From positions 2,232,001 to 2,296,000 of the forward strand of contig NZ_CP082249.1 in NCBI RefSeq assembly GCF_019879105.1: a DNA stretch of 64,000 nt, read 5' to 3'. This document shows positions 36,532 through 44,991 of this stretch, piece after piece. Below the pieces are notes generated by a model that was not told where the DNA came from, searched no databases, and saw nothing but the letters and a program-made list of their open reading frames with translations. The position numbers and the translations under genes were made by a program. The stretch's first letter is position 1. Every line of letters starts with the position of its first letter. The DNA comes from Natrinema sp. SYSU A 869 (lineage in GTDB: Archaea > Halobacteriota > Halobacteria > Halobacteriales > Natrialbaceae).

Positions 36532-37221
36532 GTGACCCGCACTCCCGTCTCGTTTAGCGATCTGCGGACCGCGGCTTACTGCCCGCGGAAGTGTTACTAC
36601 CAACGCAGACAGGCCGACGAGGATCGTGAGCCGCCGCCCGAGGTCGAGTCGATTCGAGCGCTCGCGACTCGGTACGACGAGCTGCTCGAGGCCTCGCCGG
36701 GAGCCCTCGAGTCCGAGCCGATCGCCGTCCCGGCCGTTCGCTACCGTGATCGACTGGGCGCGGCCCGTGATCGACTCGCGGACGCGGGCCAGTGGGACCG
36801 CCTCTCCGAACCTGCCGATCGGGAGGTGTTCGCGACCGGGCGACACTGTCGGGGCATCGTCCACAAAGTGCTCGAAGACCCGCTCGAGCCGTCGCTGATT
36901 TCGTCGGGGAAACCGCCCGAAAACGGCGTCTGGGAGTCCCAGTCGGTCCACGCGGTCGCGGCCGCGAAGGCACTTGCCTGGGAGCACCAGGAGTCGGTCG
37001 ACCGGGCTTGGCTCGAGTATCCGGCCGACGGCGTGATCCGATCGATCGATATGACGACGCGACGGAAGGCACAGTATCGGAGCGCGCTCCGGGCGGTCCG
37101 CGAGTTAGATGGTCCACCGGCGCGGACGAACAACCGCTCGAAGTGTGAATCCTGTGAGTTCGCCGCGGAGTGTGGGGTGAAGACGCGGACCCTGCGGTCG
37201 TTGCTGGGGTTCGGACAGTGA
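36532..37221 (+). CDS. Stand-alone Cas4/RecB-like protein with altered active site
   Basis: 229 residues, start GTG. N-terminal VSFSDLRTAAYCPRKCYYQRR (C17, C21) and C-terminal CESCEFAAEC are the iron-sulfur cysteine positions of Cas4-family PD-(D/E)xK proteins. The expected catalytic D...ExK core aligns with GIVHKVLEDPLEPSLISSGKPPENGVWES: the metal-binding Asp appears as His and the E-x-K strand as S-L-I-S. The fold and cluster seem kept while nuclease residues are lost. No CRISPR array or other cas gene is visible, so a role in repair or regulation rather than spacer acquisition is more likely. The 285 bases downstream (37222-37506) hold nothing I can support. Confidence 0.75.
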   Translation: MTRTPVSFSDLRTAAYCPRKCYYQRRQADEDREPPPEVESIRALATRYDELLEASPGALESEPIAVPAVRYRDRLGAARDRLADAGQWDRLSEPADREVFATGRHCRGIVHKVLEDPLEPSLISSGKPPENGVWESQSVHAVAAAKALAWEHQESVDRAWLEYPADGVIRSIDMTTRRKAQYRSALRAVRELDGPPARTNNRSKCESCEFAAECGVKTRTLRSLLGFGQ

Positions 37222-37506
37222 CGTAGCGCGATTTCGAACGTTGAAACCGGCTCGGTAATGAGGACCGTTCGATAGGTGTCTGAATAGAGCAGGGGGTTCC
37301 GGTGGAAATGAGTAAGACAACGCGTCCTGCTACCGTGGCAACAGGGACTCGCCACGCCCTCCCCAGCCGATTCGCTCACTAGCGTTCACTCATCCCTCGC
37401 ACGATATTGCGCCGCGGTGAACCGCGGCCCAGCGCGCGCCACCGCATGCCGGGTGACCAGTCCGAAGTGAGATATTGGCCCCCTTTTACTGGCCCCATTC
37501 CCCCTG

Positions 37507-38136
37507 TTACGAGTCCTCGAGCCAGGCCTCGATCTCGGCGGCCTGCGCCCCGCGTCGGTGGATCGTCTCGCTCGAGACGTTGACGACGGTGCTTTCGGTG
37601 CCGTCCGTTTCGCAGTCGTCAGACCCCGTCTGACGGGCCGACGAGCCCTGCTCGTCGCCGCCGTCGAGGACGACCGCGGCCGCCTCGCGGATTTCGGGGT
37701 CCAGATCTGCGAGCCGCCGGGCACTCTCCCGGCCGCTGACGTTCGCGCTCGTCGCGGTGATCGGTGTGCCGGCCCGCTCACAGAGTGCAAGCGCGAGGTC
37801 GTGATCCGGCACGCGGACGCCGACGCGGTCGCGGCCCGCCGTGAGTTCGTCCGGGACGGCCTCACGCCGCCGACAGAGGACTGTTACGGGGCCAGGGAGA
37901 AACGTCGCCATGAACCGCCGCTCCCGCTCGGTCGCGCGGACGTACTGCAGCGCCGACGGGACCGAGGGTACCGCGAGGGAGAGCGGTTTCGAGCGGTCGC
38001 GGCCCTTCACCTCGAAGACGCGTTCGACGGCGTTGGGCTCGAGCGCCGCTGCGGCGAGGCCGTAGACGGTCTCGGTGGGATAGACGACGAGGGCCCCCGA
38101 TTCGATCGCGTCGGCCGCGCGGTCGAGTTCGCTCAT
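37507..38136 (-). CDS. Threonylcarbamoyl-AMP synthase (Sua5/YrdC/TsaC family)
   Basis: 209 residues. Makes threonylcarbamoyl-AMP from threonine, bicarbonate and ATP for the t6A modification at tRNA position 37. Visible motifs: VVYPTETVYGLAAAAL (substrate loop, about 17-32), KGRDRSKPLSLAVPS, PGPVTVLCRR, VGVRVPDHDLALALCERAGTPITATSANVSG. The later ST-rich motif GTESTVVNVS is preceded by an acidic/Ser insert (about 16 residues, GDEQGSSARQTGSDD) where most homologues are compact. Length indicates TsaC-type without the Sua5 extension. Last gene of a probable unit with the glutaredoxin and redoxin-fold genes. Confidence 0.9.
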   Translation of the reverse strand: MSELDRAADAIESGALVVYPTETVYGLAAAALEPNAVERVFEVKGRDRSKPLSLAVPSVPSALQYVRATERERRFMATFLPGPVTVLCRRREAVPDELTAGRDRVGVRVPDHDLALALCERAGTPITATSANVSGRESARRLADLDPEIREAAAVVLDGGDEQGSSARQTGSDDCETDGTESTVVNVSSETIHRRGAQAAEIEAWLEDS

Positions 38137-38190
38137 TCGGTTCGAAATCGACGGATGTCGAGCAAAAAGGTATCGTTCGGGTCCGAAACT

Positions 38191-38706
38191 TCACTCGAGG
38201 CCGAGTTCCGCCTCGAGGTCGTCGTAGTCGGGGAAGTCGGGCCAGTCGGTGGCGACCCACGCGCCCTCGACTGTGCGATCGTCGTCGAGCGCGAAGAAGG
38301 CGACGCGTGGTTCGCTGATACCGGTCATCCCGTCGAGATCGTGGTCGACGCCGTAGGACTCCGCGACCCTGTTGCTCGGATCAGAGACAAACGCGAACGG
38401 ATAGTCGTTGTCGTCGAGGAATCGTTTGACGCTGTAGGGGGTCGAGGCCGTGACGCCGACGACCTGCCCTGCGCGGTCGTCCCAGTTTCGGTCCGCGAGT
38501 TCGTCCCAGACGTACTTGGCGAGGAAGGAACCTGTCATCGGGGTGAAGACGAGGATCGTTCGGCTGTCGGCCTCGCTGACGAGTTCCGAGAGGGTTCGGT
38601 CCTCCCAGAACTCGTCGGTGACGAGCGGTCGGGTGAACTCGGGTGCCTCTTCGCCGGGTTCGGGGTGGTCCGTCGGACCGAGTTCGACGACCTCGAAGTC
38701 CGGCAT
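38191..38706 (-). CDS. Peroxiredoxin-fold protein without cysteine
   Basis: 171 residues. AhpC/TSA fold: GEEAPEFTRPLVTDEF, TILVFTPMTGSFLAKYVWDELADR, VVGVTASTPYSVKRFLDDNDYPFAFVSDPSNRVAESYGV. The peroxidatic Cys normally follows a PAAF-x-P-x pattern; here the position is in MTGSFLAK, and the whole protein contains no cysteine. It cannot work as a thiol peroxidase and may be a binding or chaperone-like relative. Its start overlaps the stop of the upstream glutaredoxin gene by one base, so the two are co-expressed. Confidence 0.75.
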   Translation of the reverse strand: MPDFEVVELGPTDHPEPGEEAPEFTRPLVTDEFWEDRTLSELVSEADSRTILVFTPMTGSFLAKYVWDELADRNWDDRAGQVVGVTASTPYSVKRFLDDNDYPFAFVSDPSNRVAESYGVDHDLDGMTGISEPRVAFFALDDDRTVEGAWVATDWPDFPDYDDLEAELGLE

Positions 38707-39011
38707 CAGTCGTCACCTCCCGCGCCCGCGGCGGCCGCGTCGGGACGGTCGCCCTCGCCGTAGGTTGACTCGAGATAGCCTACGATGTTGGCGCTTTCCG
38801 CCATCGTGACGCCAGTGTTCTCGTCGACGATGACGGGAACGGTCCGGACGCCGGCGACGCGTTTGACGATGTCGCGTTCGGAGTGCATCGGTTCGACGAA
38901 CCGCGATCGGTATGCGAGGTCGTACTCGTTCAACAGCCGGGTGACCCGCTCGCAGTACGGACAGCCCTGGAGCCGATAGAACGTGATCGGTGGTTCGGCG
39001 GTCTCGCTCAT
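38706..39011 (-). CDS. Glutaredoxin-like protein (CPYC)
   Basis: 101 residues. Thioredoxin fold with the dithiol active site C17-P-Y-C20 in FYRLQGCPYCERVTRLL, the cis-proline strand VRTVPVIVDENTG, and the GST-N-like ending MAESANIVGYLESTYG. It would reduce disulfides or act in electron transfer using a low-molecular-weight thiol; haloarchaea use gamma-glutamylcysteine. An acidic Ala/Gly tail ends the protein. First gene of a unit with a peroxiredoxin-fold protein and the threonylcarbamoyl-AMP synthase. Confidence 0.88.
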   Translation of the reverse strand: MSETAEPPITFYRLQGCPYCERVTRLLNEYDLAYRSRFVEPMHSERDIVKRVAGVRTVPVIVDENTGVTMAESANIVGYLESTYGEGDRPDAAAAGAGGDD

Positions 39012-39110
39012 GGACGGACGTACGGGAAACGATCGGGTAAACGTGTCGTCGCCGGCGGTGATGACCGTGATCCGGTGTAAAATGGGAAACGGTTAACCGA
39101 TCCAGCTATA

Positions 39111-40538
39111 ATGCTGCCATCAATGGCGTTGTCTCCGCTGTTCGCCGTTCCGTTGGCTGCCTACGAGGTTCCAGTTGTGGGTATCGGGTTCGACCAGTCC
39201 ATAGTGACGACCCTCGGTGTGCTCGCAATTGCCGTCCTCATCGGGCTCTCGGCGTTTTTCTCCTCGTCCGAGATTGCGATGTTCAACCTGCCGAAACACC
39301 GCCTCGAGGGGATGATCGAAGACGATATCCCCGGCGCTGACCTGGTCAAAGGGCTTAAGGACGATCCTCACCGGCTTCTCGTGACGATTCTGGTCGGCAA
39401 CAACATCGTCAACATCGCGATGTCATCGATCGCAACGGCGATTCTGTCGATCCACTTCGGGGGGCTGGTCGGCGTCTTGCTGGCGACGTTCGGGATCACT
39501 GCGCTCGTCCTCCTGTTCGGCGAGAGCGTCCCCAAGTCCTACGCCGTCGAGAACGCGGAGACATGGTCGATTCGTATCGCGAGGCCGCTGAAGGCCACGG
39601 AGTATCTCCTCTTTCCGTTGATCGTCCTCTTCGATTACCTCACACGACAGATCAACAGGCTCATCGGATCGACGGGAGCGATTGAGTCGCCGTACGTCAC
39701 TCGCGACGAGATTCAGGAGATGATCGAGTCCGGCGAGCGCGAGGGCGTCTTAGAGGAGGAGGAACACGAGATGCTCACGCGTATCTTCCGCTTTAACAAC
39801 ACCATCGTCAAGGAGGTGATGACGCCGCGACTCGACATGACGGCGGTTCCGAAAGACGCCGATATCGACGAAGCGATCGAGACCTGTATCCAGAGCGGCC
39901 ACGCCCGGATTCCGGTCTACGAGGGCAGCCTCGACAACGTTCAGGGGGTTGTCCACATTCGTGACCTCGTGCGTGATCTCAACTACGGTGAAACCGGCAA
40001 CGACGAACTCGAGCTCGCGGACCTCATCCAGCCGACGCTGCACGTCCCCGAGTCCAAGAACGTTGACGAACTGCTAACGGAAATGCGGGAAAACCGGATG
40101 CACATGGCGATCGTCATCGACGAGTTCGGCACCACCGAGGGGCTGGTGACGATGGAAGACATGATCGAGGAGATCATCGGCGAAATCTTAGAGGGCGGCG
40201 AGGAACAGCCGATCGAGGAGATCGATGACGAAACCGTCCTCGTCCGCGGCGAGGTCAACATCGAGGACGTCAACGAGGCCCTCGACATCGATCTACCCGA
40301 GGGTCAGGAGTTCGAGACCATCGCCGGCTTCATCTTCAACCGCGCGGGCCGCCTCGTCGAAGAGGGCGAAGAGATTACCTACGACGGTGTCCGCATCACC
40401 GTCGAAGACGTCGAAAACACCCGGATCATGATGGCCCGGTTGACGAAACTCGAGGCGGAAGCGACCGAGTCCGACGAGGACGAGTCGCTTGAAGAAGAAC
40501 CCGATGCTGGCGACGTGACAGATAGTCCGCTCGAGTAG
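39111..40538 (+). CDS. CNNM/CorC-family membrane protein (DUF21, two CBS domains, CorC_HlyC)
   Basis: 475 residues. Three to four N-terminal membrane segments with the DUF21 pattern (VLIGLSAFFSSSEIAMFNLPKHRL; LLVTILVGNNIVNIAMSSIATAI). Then the MTPRLDMTAVPKDADIDEAIETCIQSGHARIPVYEG CBS pair (about 240-360), MHMAIVIDEFGTTEGLVTMEDMIEEIIGEI, and the C-terminal CorC_HlyC transporter-associated domain (GEVNIEDVNEALDIDLPEGQEFETIAGFIF). This family is linked to magnesium or cobalt transport and resistance. An ATG four codons downstream (39123) is an alternative start. Acidic C-terminal tail. Confidence 0.92.
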   Translation: MLPSMALSPLFAVPLAAYEVPVVGIGFDQSIVTTLGVLAIAVLIGLSAFFSSSEIAMFNLPKHRLEGMIEDDIPGADLVKGLKDDPHRLLVTILVGNNIVNIAMSSIATAILSIHFGGLVGVLLATFGITALVLLFGESVPKSYAVENAETWSIRIARPLKATEYLLFPLIVLFDYLTRQINRLIGSTGAIESPYVTRDEIQEMIESGEREGVLEEEEHEMLTRIFRFNNTIVKEVMTPRLDMTAVPKDADIDEAIETCIQSGHARIPVYEGSLDNVQGVVHIRDLVRDLNYGETGNDELELADLIQPTLHVPESKNVDELLTEMRENRMHMAIVIDEFGTTEGLVTMEDMIEEIIGEILEGGEEQPIEEIDDETVLVRGEVNIEDVNEALDIDLPEGQEFETIAGFIFNRAGRLVEEGEEITYDGVRITVEDVENTRIMMARLTKLEAEATESDEDESLEEEPDAGDVTDSPLE

Positions 40539-40654
40539 TTCACGGTGGCCTTTTCACGACGACCTCACAACGGATCTTCTCACGGCGACCATCTTCCGAC
40601 GAGCCGAAACGGAATCGCTGTAACCGCTACATGCCGACACACGGTGCCGGCAAC

Positions 40655-41467
40655 TCACCGTCTCACGACGCTCCGAAGCCGGCGTCCGACGCTCCGTATC
40701 CGCTGTTTGACTCTCTCGGAGAACCTGACCCGACGCGCGTCGATGATCGCTCGAATCTCGCCGGCGATCTCGGGTGGCACGGCGATTCGACGCGGTCCCG
40801 CAACGTATTGGCCGTCGGGCTGTTTGTACTCGAAGGTCATGATGGTCGTATCGCCAAATTGCCGACTGGACACGGCGTTGATCAACGAAAGATCGACCGC
40901 CTGTTCGGGATCGTAGAAGTAGAGCGTTTCCTCCTCGCGGTCGAACGCACCGACCGACTGCAGGAACGAGGCGAGGATGAGCGCGACGAGCGCGATCGGA
41001 ATCAACAGGGTGGCCAGCCCGGTAAACGGACCGGCACCGACGGCCAGCAGTTCGTTGTGCGAGACGTACCGACCGACGCCCATCAGTGCCCCGATGACGA
41101 TCCCCATGACGATCGCGCCGACGGCGGCGTCCATCGCTCGGTCCAGGCTCGTTCCCGTCGGTGCGTCGATGGGAAGCGCACTGGCGACCCGTGCGAGGTG
41201 TGCCTCGGTGTTGCTCGAGGCGGCGAGCGCGAGGACGGTCGCAGCGAATGCCGCGATGAGTGCGAGAACGACGGTCCGGCCGGGGCCACCCACGGCCGAG
41301 CCGGCGATCCTGTACAGTCGCCAGCAGATGACGGTACCGATCGCAGCAAAGAAGGTGCCGACGCCGAACGCCCACAAGAGTCGTACGGTGCGTGAGGTAC
41401 TGGCGTCTCGCCGCCACTGGATCGTCTCGTCGGAGGGGTCGGTGACGTCGACGGCGTCCTCGTCCAT
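40655..41467 (-). CDS. Hypothetical four-helix membrane protein with cytoplasmic C-terminal domain
   Basis: 270 residues. Four membrane segments: LLWAFGVGTFFAAIGTVICW, VVLALIAAFAATVLALAA, AAVGAIVMGIVIGALMGVG and LLIPIALVALILASFLQSV. The C-terminal about 90 residues (YFYDPEQAVDLSLINAVSSRQFGDTTIMTFEYKQPDGQ...ISAVPPEIAGEIRAIID-like) form a beta-rich PH-like region and a basic tail. No named family recognised. It lies 49 bases downstream of the PiT permease gene on the same strand, so the two may be one transcript. Confidence 0.7.
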   Translation of the reverse strand: MDEDAVDVTDPSDETIQWRRDASTSRTVRLLWAFGVGTFFAAIGTVICWRLYRIAGSAVGGPGRTVVLALIAAFAATVLALAASSNTEAHLARVASALPIDAPTGTSLDRAMDAAVGAIVMGIVIGALMGVGRYVSHNELLAVGAGPFTGLATLLIPIALVALILASFLQSVGAFDREEETLYFYDPEQAVDLSLINAVSSRQFGDTTIMTFEYKQPDGQYVAGPRRIAVPPEIAGEIRAIIDARRVRFSERVKQRIRSVGRRLRSVVRR

Positions 41468-41516
41468 GCGTCAAACTCACGACCTCTCGTGTAAAGACTG
41501 TTCGATGTCGCCCGGC

Positions 41517-42710
41517 TCAGAGCAGGATCGCGGCGACGGCAATGTAGCCGATAAAGGAGATGATAATCGCGCCGGCCAGCGAGCCGACCCACGCGAGCAC
41601 GGTAAAGCCCATCTTCCGCGCGCTGACGCCGCCACCGGCGCCGGCTGCGGCGTAACCGCTCCCGATGATCGCACTGACGATGATCTCGTTGAACGAGACC
41701 GGAATGCCGTAGAGGACGGCGGTCTGCGCGATGATGAATGAGGGGATAAGCGCGGCGATCGACCGGCGCGGCCCCAGCGAGGAGTAGTCCTGTGAAATGG
41801 CCTTGATCATTCGCGGTGCGCCGGTCCAGGATCCGATCAGGAGACCGAACCCGCCGCCGACGAGCATCGCAATCAGCGGTAGGTCGAGTTCACCCGACAG
41901 CGGGATCAGCGGGCCGATCGCCAGCCCGACTTGGCTACCGCCAGCGGAGAACGCGACGAGTCCGCCGAGGATGAGCAAGAAATGCCGCTCGCCTCGTTCG
42001 GTTCCATTCCTGAGATCCAGTGCGATTGCCCCAGCCCAGGCCATCGCGATCACGACCGTCGCGGCGACAGTACCCGCGATTGCGGGGCCAGGGATCCAGC
42101 TGCTCGAGGCCTGCGCGATCGACGCCCCGCCGGCGTCTGCTGGGCCGAGAATCGCGAACTCGATGTTACCGACGATCGCGCCGACGATCGCGGCTAAGAC
42201 GATGATGAGATACTCCTCGGCGACCACCTCGGCGCGGAGCGTGCGGGCGACCGCGTAGGCGATGCCGCCGCCGACGAACGGCGTCAGCACCCACAGTGTG
42301 GCGATCTCGGTGTACTTCGCCCACGCCGGGTCGCCGCCCATCGCGAGACCGGTTCCGATTACCGCTCCCGTGACTGTAAACGCCGTCGCGATCGGATACC
42401 CCGTGAAGATGCCGATCGCCACCAACCCGGCCGCGATGAGCAGGGCGATCGTGGCAGCGAGCGACGACAGCGTCACGCCGCCGATCAGTCCGGTCCCGAC
42501 CGCCTCAGAGACGTTCGCGCCCTGAAGCACCGCGCCGGCGAAGCCGAGCAGCCCGACGAGAAAACCGGCTCGCATCACCGAAATCGCGTTCGCGCCGACG
42601 GCCGGCGCGAACGGCGTCGAACCGCTCGAGCCGGCCCCGATTGCCCAGGCCATGAAGAGACTCGCGACTGCGGCCACAGCGAAGGTCCCGAGCGTGGCGA
42701 CATCGACCAT
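41517..42710 (-). CDS. PiT-family inorganic phosphate permease
   Basis: 397 residues with about ten membrane segments. The duplicated PiT signature is visible: GSSGSTPFAPAVGANAISVMRAGFLVG near the N-terminus (the GANDxAN-like motif) and LGGLVAFSAGGSQVGLAIGPLIPL in the second half. TGYPIATAFTVTGAVIGTGLA is also typical. PiT carriers take up phosphate, usually as a metal complex, with protons or sodium. One of three PiT loci in the window (with 59354 and a remnant at 61097). Sequence divergence from the 59354 copy is large, so they are not a recent duplication. Confidence 0.88.
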   Translation of the reverse strand: MVDVATLGTFAVAAVASLFMAWAIGAGSSGSTPFAPAVGANAISVMRAGFLVGLLGFAGAVLQGANVSEAVGTGLIGGVTLSSLAATIALLIAAGLVAIGIFTGYPIATAFTVTGAVIGTGLAMGGDPAWAKYTEIATLWVLTPFVGGGIAYAVARTLRAEVVAEEYLIIVLAAIVGAIVGNIEFAILGPADAGGASIAQASSSWIPGPAIAGTVAATVVIAMAWAGAIALDLRNGTERGERHFLLILGGLVAFSAGGSQVGLAIGPLIPLSGELDLPLIAMLVGGGFGLLIGSWTGAPRMIKAISQDYSSLGPRRSIAALIPSFIIAQTAVLYGIPVSFNEIIVSAIIGSGYAAAGAGGGVSARKMGFTVLAWVGSLAGAIIISFIGYIAVAAILL

Positions 42711-42886
42711 CTACTCGCTTCCTATTAGCGGCCCCTACAAGTGTGTGCCGACCTGCAACTGCTAACGACGGATGGCGTGGATATCGCAATCGCACAGGGC
42801 ACGGTCGAATCTATGTGGTGAGTAGATCCGTGAGTATCTTCCTGATCACCGTATCCGTTTTCCGTCCCGTCGGAAACTCGCCCACA

Positions 42887-43318
42887 TTATTCGACTGGCT
42901 CGGAATCGGTCGCGGCGTGCTCGAGAAAGAAATCACTGCGTCTGTACAGGATCCATAGTCCGGTCAGCCAGAGCGTTGTGGCAGCTCCGATACCCAGTAG
43001 TAGATCGACATCATCTTCGACAGTACCTGAGTTGAGAATCCCCAAAAATCCCGATATAATGTGGACACTCCAAGCAAGGAACCCGCCGGCGAGGCCGATC
43101 GGCCGACCGGTGATGATCGCCCATCCGATAGCGACCGTACACCCACCGAAGACGATTGATGGCCACATCCCGAGAGAGGTCTCCCCACTAATGCATTGAA
43201 TACCGATCCGGATCCCGTTTATGAGGACCAGCCACCCCAATATTCCGACTCTGAGCGGTGCCCCATCGTCGGTCGGCTCGAGGAGCCATTTCGCGGTCGC
43301 GCGTCCGTCGCGCTCCAT
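42887..43318 (-). CDS. Hypothetical small membrane protein
   Basis: 143 residues with four membrane segments (RVGILGWLVLINGIRIGIQ; SIVFGGCTVAIGWAII; GLAGGFLAWSVHIISGFLGIL; LLLGIGAATTLWLTGLWILYRR). N-terminal 20 residues are charged. The DNA is visibly AT-richer than its neighbours, consistent with a recently acquired or fast-changing gene. No family recognised; it stands between the PiT gene and the DUF5828-like gene with spacers of about 90-180 bases. Confidence 0.6.
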   Translation of the reverse strand: MERDGRATAKWLLEPTDDGAPLRVGILGWLVLINGIRIGIQCISGETSLGMWPSIVFGGCTVAIGWAIITGRPIGLAGGFLAWSVHIISGFLGILNSGTVEDDVDLLLGIGAATTLWLTGLWILYRRSDFFLEHAATDSEPVE

Positions 43319-43407
43319 ACGATAGTTCTGTCATTTGAACATATAATTTCAGCTATTCTCGAGCGGATCGCTCCGGAAGCGAGTGGGCGGCGACTCGAAG
43401 GGCTGTC

Positions 43408-44130
43408 TCAGTTCGTCGTCGATCTGGAGTTGTCGTCGGGTTCCGGCGGCGGCTCCGCGCCCTCGATGGCCTCGGCCGCATCAGTGTCCTTCTCGACTTC
43501 GACGTGCCAGCGGTCAACCTCGTCCTCGTAGTCGTCGAGTCGGTCGGAGACGTTCTCCTTGAGGACGTCGTCGTTGACGTTGACCTCGAAGACGAACTGC
43601 TCGCCGTTGCCACCGTTGCGCGTCGACTGCTGGATATTGGCGCTGACGAGTTCGTTGTCGAAGTAGTAGGGCGCGAGTTGAGTCATCACGTTCTGATAGA
43701 CCGTGTCCTCGACGCGGCGCAGTGCCTTGCGGCTCGCGGAGTCGGCCGCCCGCGCGACGTAATCGATCGACTCCTTCCAGTTGTCGACCGCGGCCTCGGC
43801 ATCGTCTTCCTCGAGTTGCTCGTATGACTCCGAGAGTTTCTCGCCGGCGGTTTTGATGTCCTCGTCGGGCTCTTTGCCCGCTTTCTCGCCCTTGCCTTCT
43901 TCGACGCTGGCCTGGTCTGCGGTCTTTTCGCTGACGTCAGAATCGAGGGTTTCGTGGGCCTTGGGACGCCACTCGTCCCACTCCTCGAAGGCGCGCGCGA
44001 AGCGAGCGCCATGCTTCTGGTCAGGATCGTGAACGTCGACGTCTCGAAGCGCGCGCGTGATGCGCTCGCCGTGTTCAACGATGTCGCCCCAGTCACCGCG
44101 AACTTTGAACCCCGAGATGCTCTCTTCCAT
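43408..44130 (-). CDS. DUF5828-like haloarchaeal helical protein
   Basis: 240 residues. N-terminus MEESISGFKVRGDWGDIVEHGERITRALRDVDV, then an acidic/Lys-rich low-complexity stretch (about 70-95), a long helical region (SESYEQLEEDDAEAAVDNWKESIDYVARAADSASRKALRRVEDTVYQNVMTQLAPYYFDNELVSANIQ) and a beta-rich FVFEVNVNDDVLKENVSDRLDDYEDEVDRW. It looks like the haloarchaeal family annotated DUF5828; function unknown, no catalytic motif seen. Adjacent to the MITE-interrupted helical-bundle gene on the same strand. Confidence 0.75.
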   Translation of the reverse strand: MEESISGFKVRGDWGDIVEHGERITRALRDVDVHDPDQKHGARFARAFEEWDEWRPKAHETLDSDVSEKTADQASVEEGKGEKAGKEPDEDIKTAGEKLSESYEQLEEDDAEAAVDNWKESIDYVARAADSASRKALRRVEDTVYQNVMTQLAPYYFDNELVSANIQQSTRNGGNGEQFVFEVNVNDDVLKENVSDRLDDYEDEVDRWHVEVEKDTDAAEAIEGAEPPPEPDDNSRSTTN

Positions 44131-44211
44131 TCGGCTGGCCGAGTGATAGCGTGCGGATAGGTATAAACTTCTCTGCCGTCGTCCGCTTGGACGGGGGTGG
44201 TCGGCGGGGAA

Positions 44212-44991
44212 CTAGCGCTGCCCGCTCGTTCCCTGGCCACCCATCTGCTGACCGCTCATCTGTTGACTTTCCATCTGCTGACCGCCGGTCATCCCCGGTC
44301 CCATCCGGTCGCTGGGCTGTTGTGCTCCCATCTGCTGGCCACCCATTTGTGCCCGCCCGCTCCCTGGCCGTCGCCGACCATCTCGAGCAGCGTCAGACTG
44401 GAGTCGATGGTGCGGTCGATTGCCGAAATCGTCTCGGCGACGTGGGGGTGTTGCTGGAACTGCTGGAGTTCGGGCAGGCTCTCCTCGGCGATCCGGACGA
44501 ACGTGTCCACAATCTCGGGGCCGAACATCGAGTCGCGCGCGATCAGCTTCTCGTTGAACTCGGCCAGTTCCGCAATGTCGCGACAGATCGCCGCACACGT
44601 CGCGAGCTGTGGTCCCTCCGATGCGCACATCTTCGCACACCACTCGGCGATGTGGGACAGTTCGGTGAAGTCCTCGAGCGCGATCCGCAGTTCGTTGGTG
44701 AGGTGATTCTCGAATGACTGCCGGCCCTGAATTCCCTGTCCGGCCATCCCTTGGCCGGACGGCTGTTGACTGCCTATAGTAGCCACTGAAAGTCAATGTA
44801 CACCTGATCGCATGACAGCTGTGCGATCAGTGTGTAAATCGTTTCAGTGGCTACTATATTTGCTGCGGATTCCCCTGTTGACCGCCGCTCATCGATTGCT
44901 GTCCACCACCCATCGACTGCTCGCCAGACATCCGTGTCGGCTGCTGTCCGGTTCGTTCCTGCCGCGGCTGTTGGTTATACTGGTGACTCAT
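44212..44991 (-). pseudogene. Gln/Met-rich, cysteine-containing helical-bundle protein gene, split by a MITE and frameshifted
   Basis: The start is ATG 44991 (MSHQYNQQPRQERTGQQ). After 45 codons the frame enters an inserted 86-bp MITE (44774-44859) and hits a TAG at 44854-44856. Past the element the same frame sense resumes: GSQQPSGQGMAGQG, then a helical core with HIAEWCAKMCASEGPQLATCAAICRDIAEL, like four-helix Cys-rich copper-binding proteins. Near 44352-44354 a missing G shifts the frame; the next frame gives AQMGGQQMGAQQPSD...GGQGTSGQR, the matching Gln/Met/Gly tail. The undisturbed protein would be about 230 residues. A GTG inside the MITE (44786) could start a truncated core protein. 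Confidence 0.75.
44774..44859. mobile_element. 86-bp MITE, copy 2
   Basis: Terminal inverted repeats CTATAGTAGCCACTGAAA (44774-44791) and TTTCAGTGGCTACTATAT (44842-44859), 17 of 18 pairing. Its reverse complement matches copy 1 (9434-9519) along the full length with few differences. It interrupts a Gln-rich coding sequence, which shows that it moved in. A clear target-site duplication cannot be fixed by eye; GCA on both sides is possible. Confidence 0.85.
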
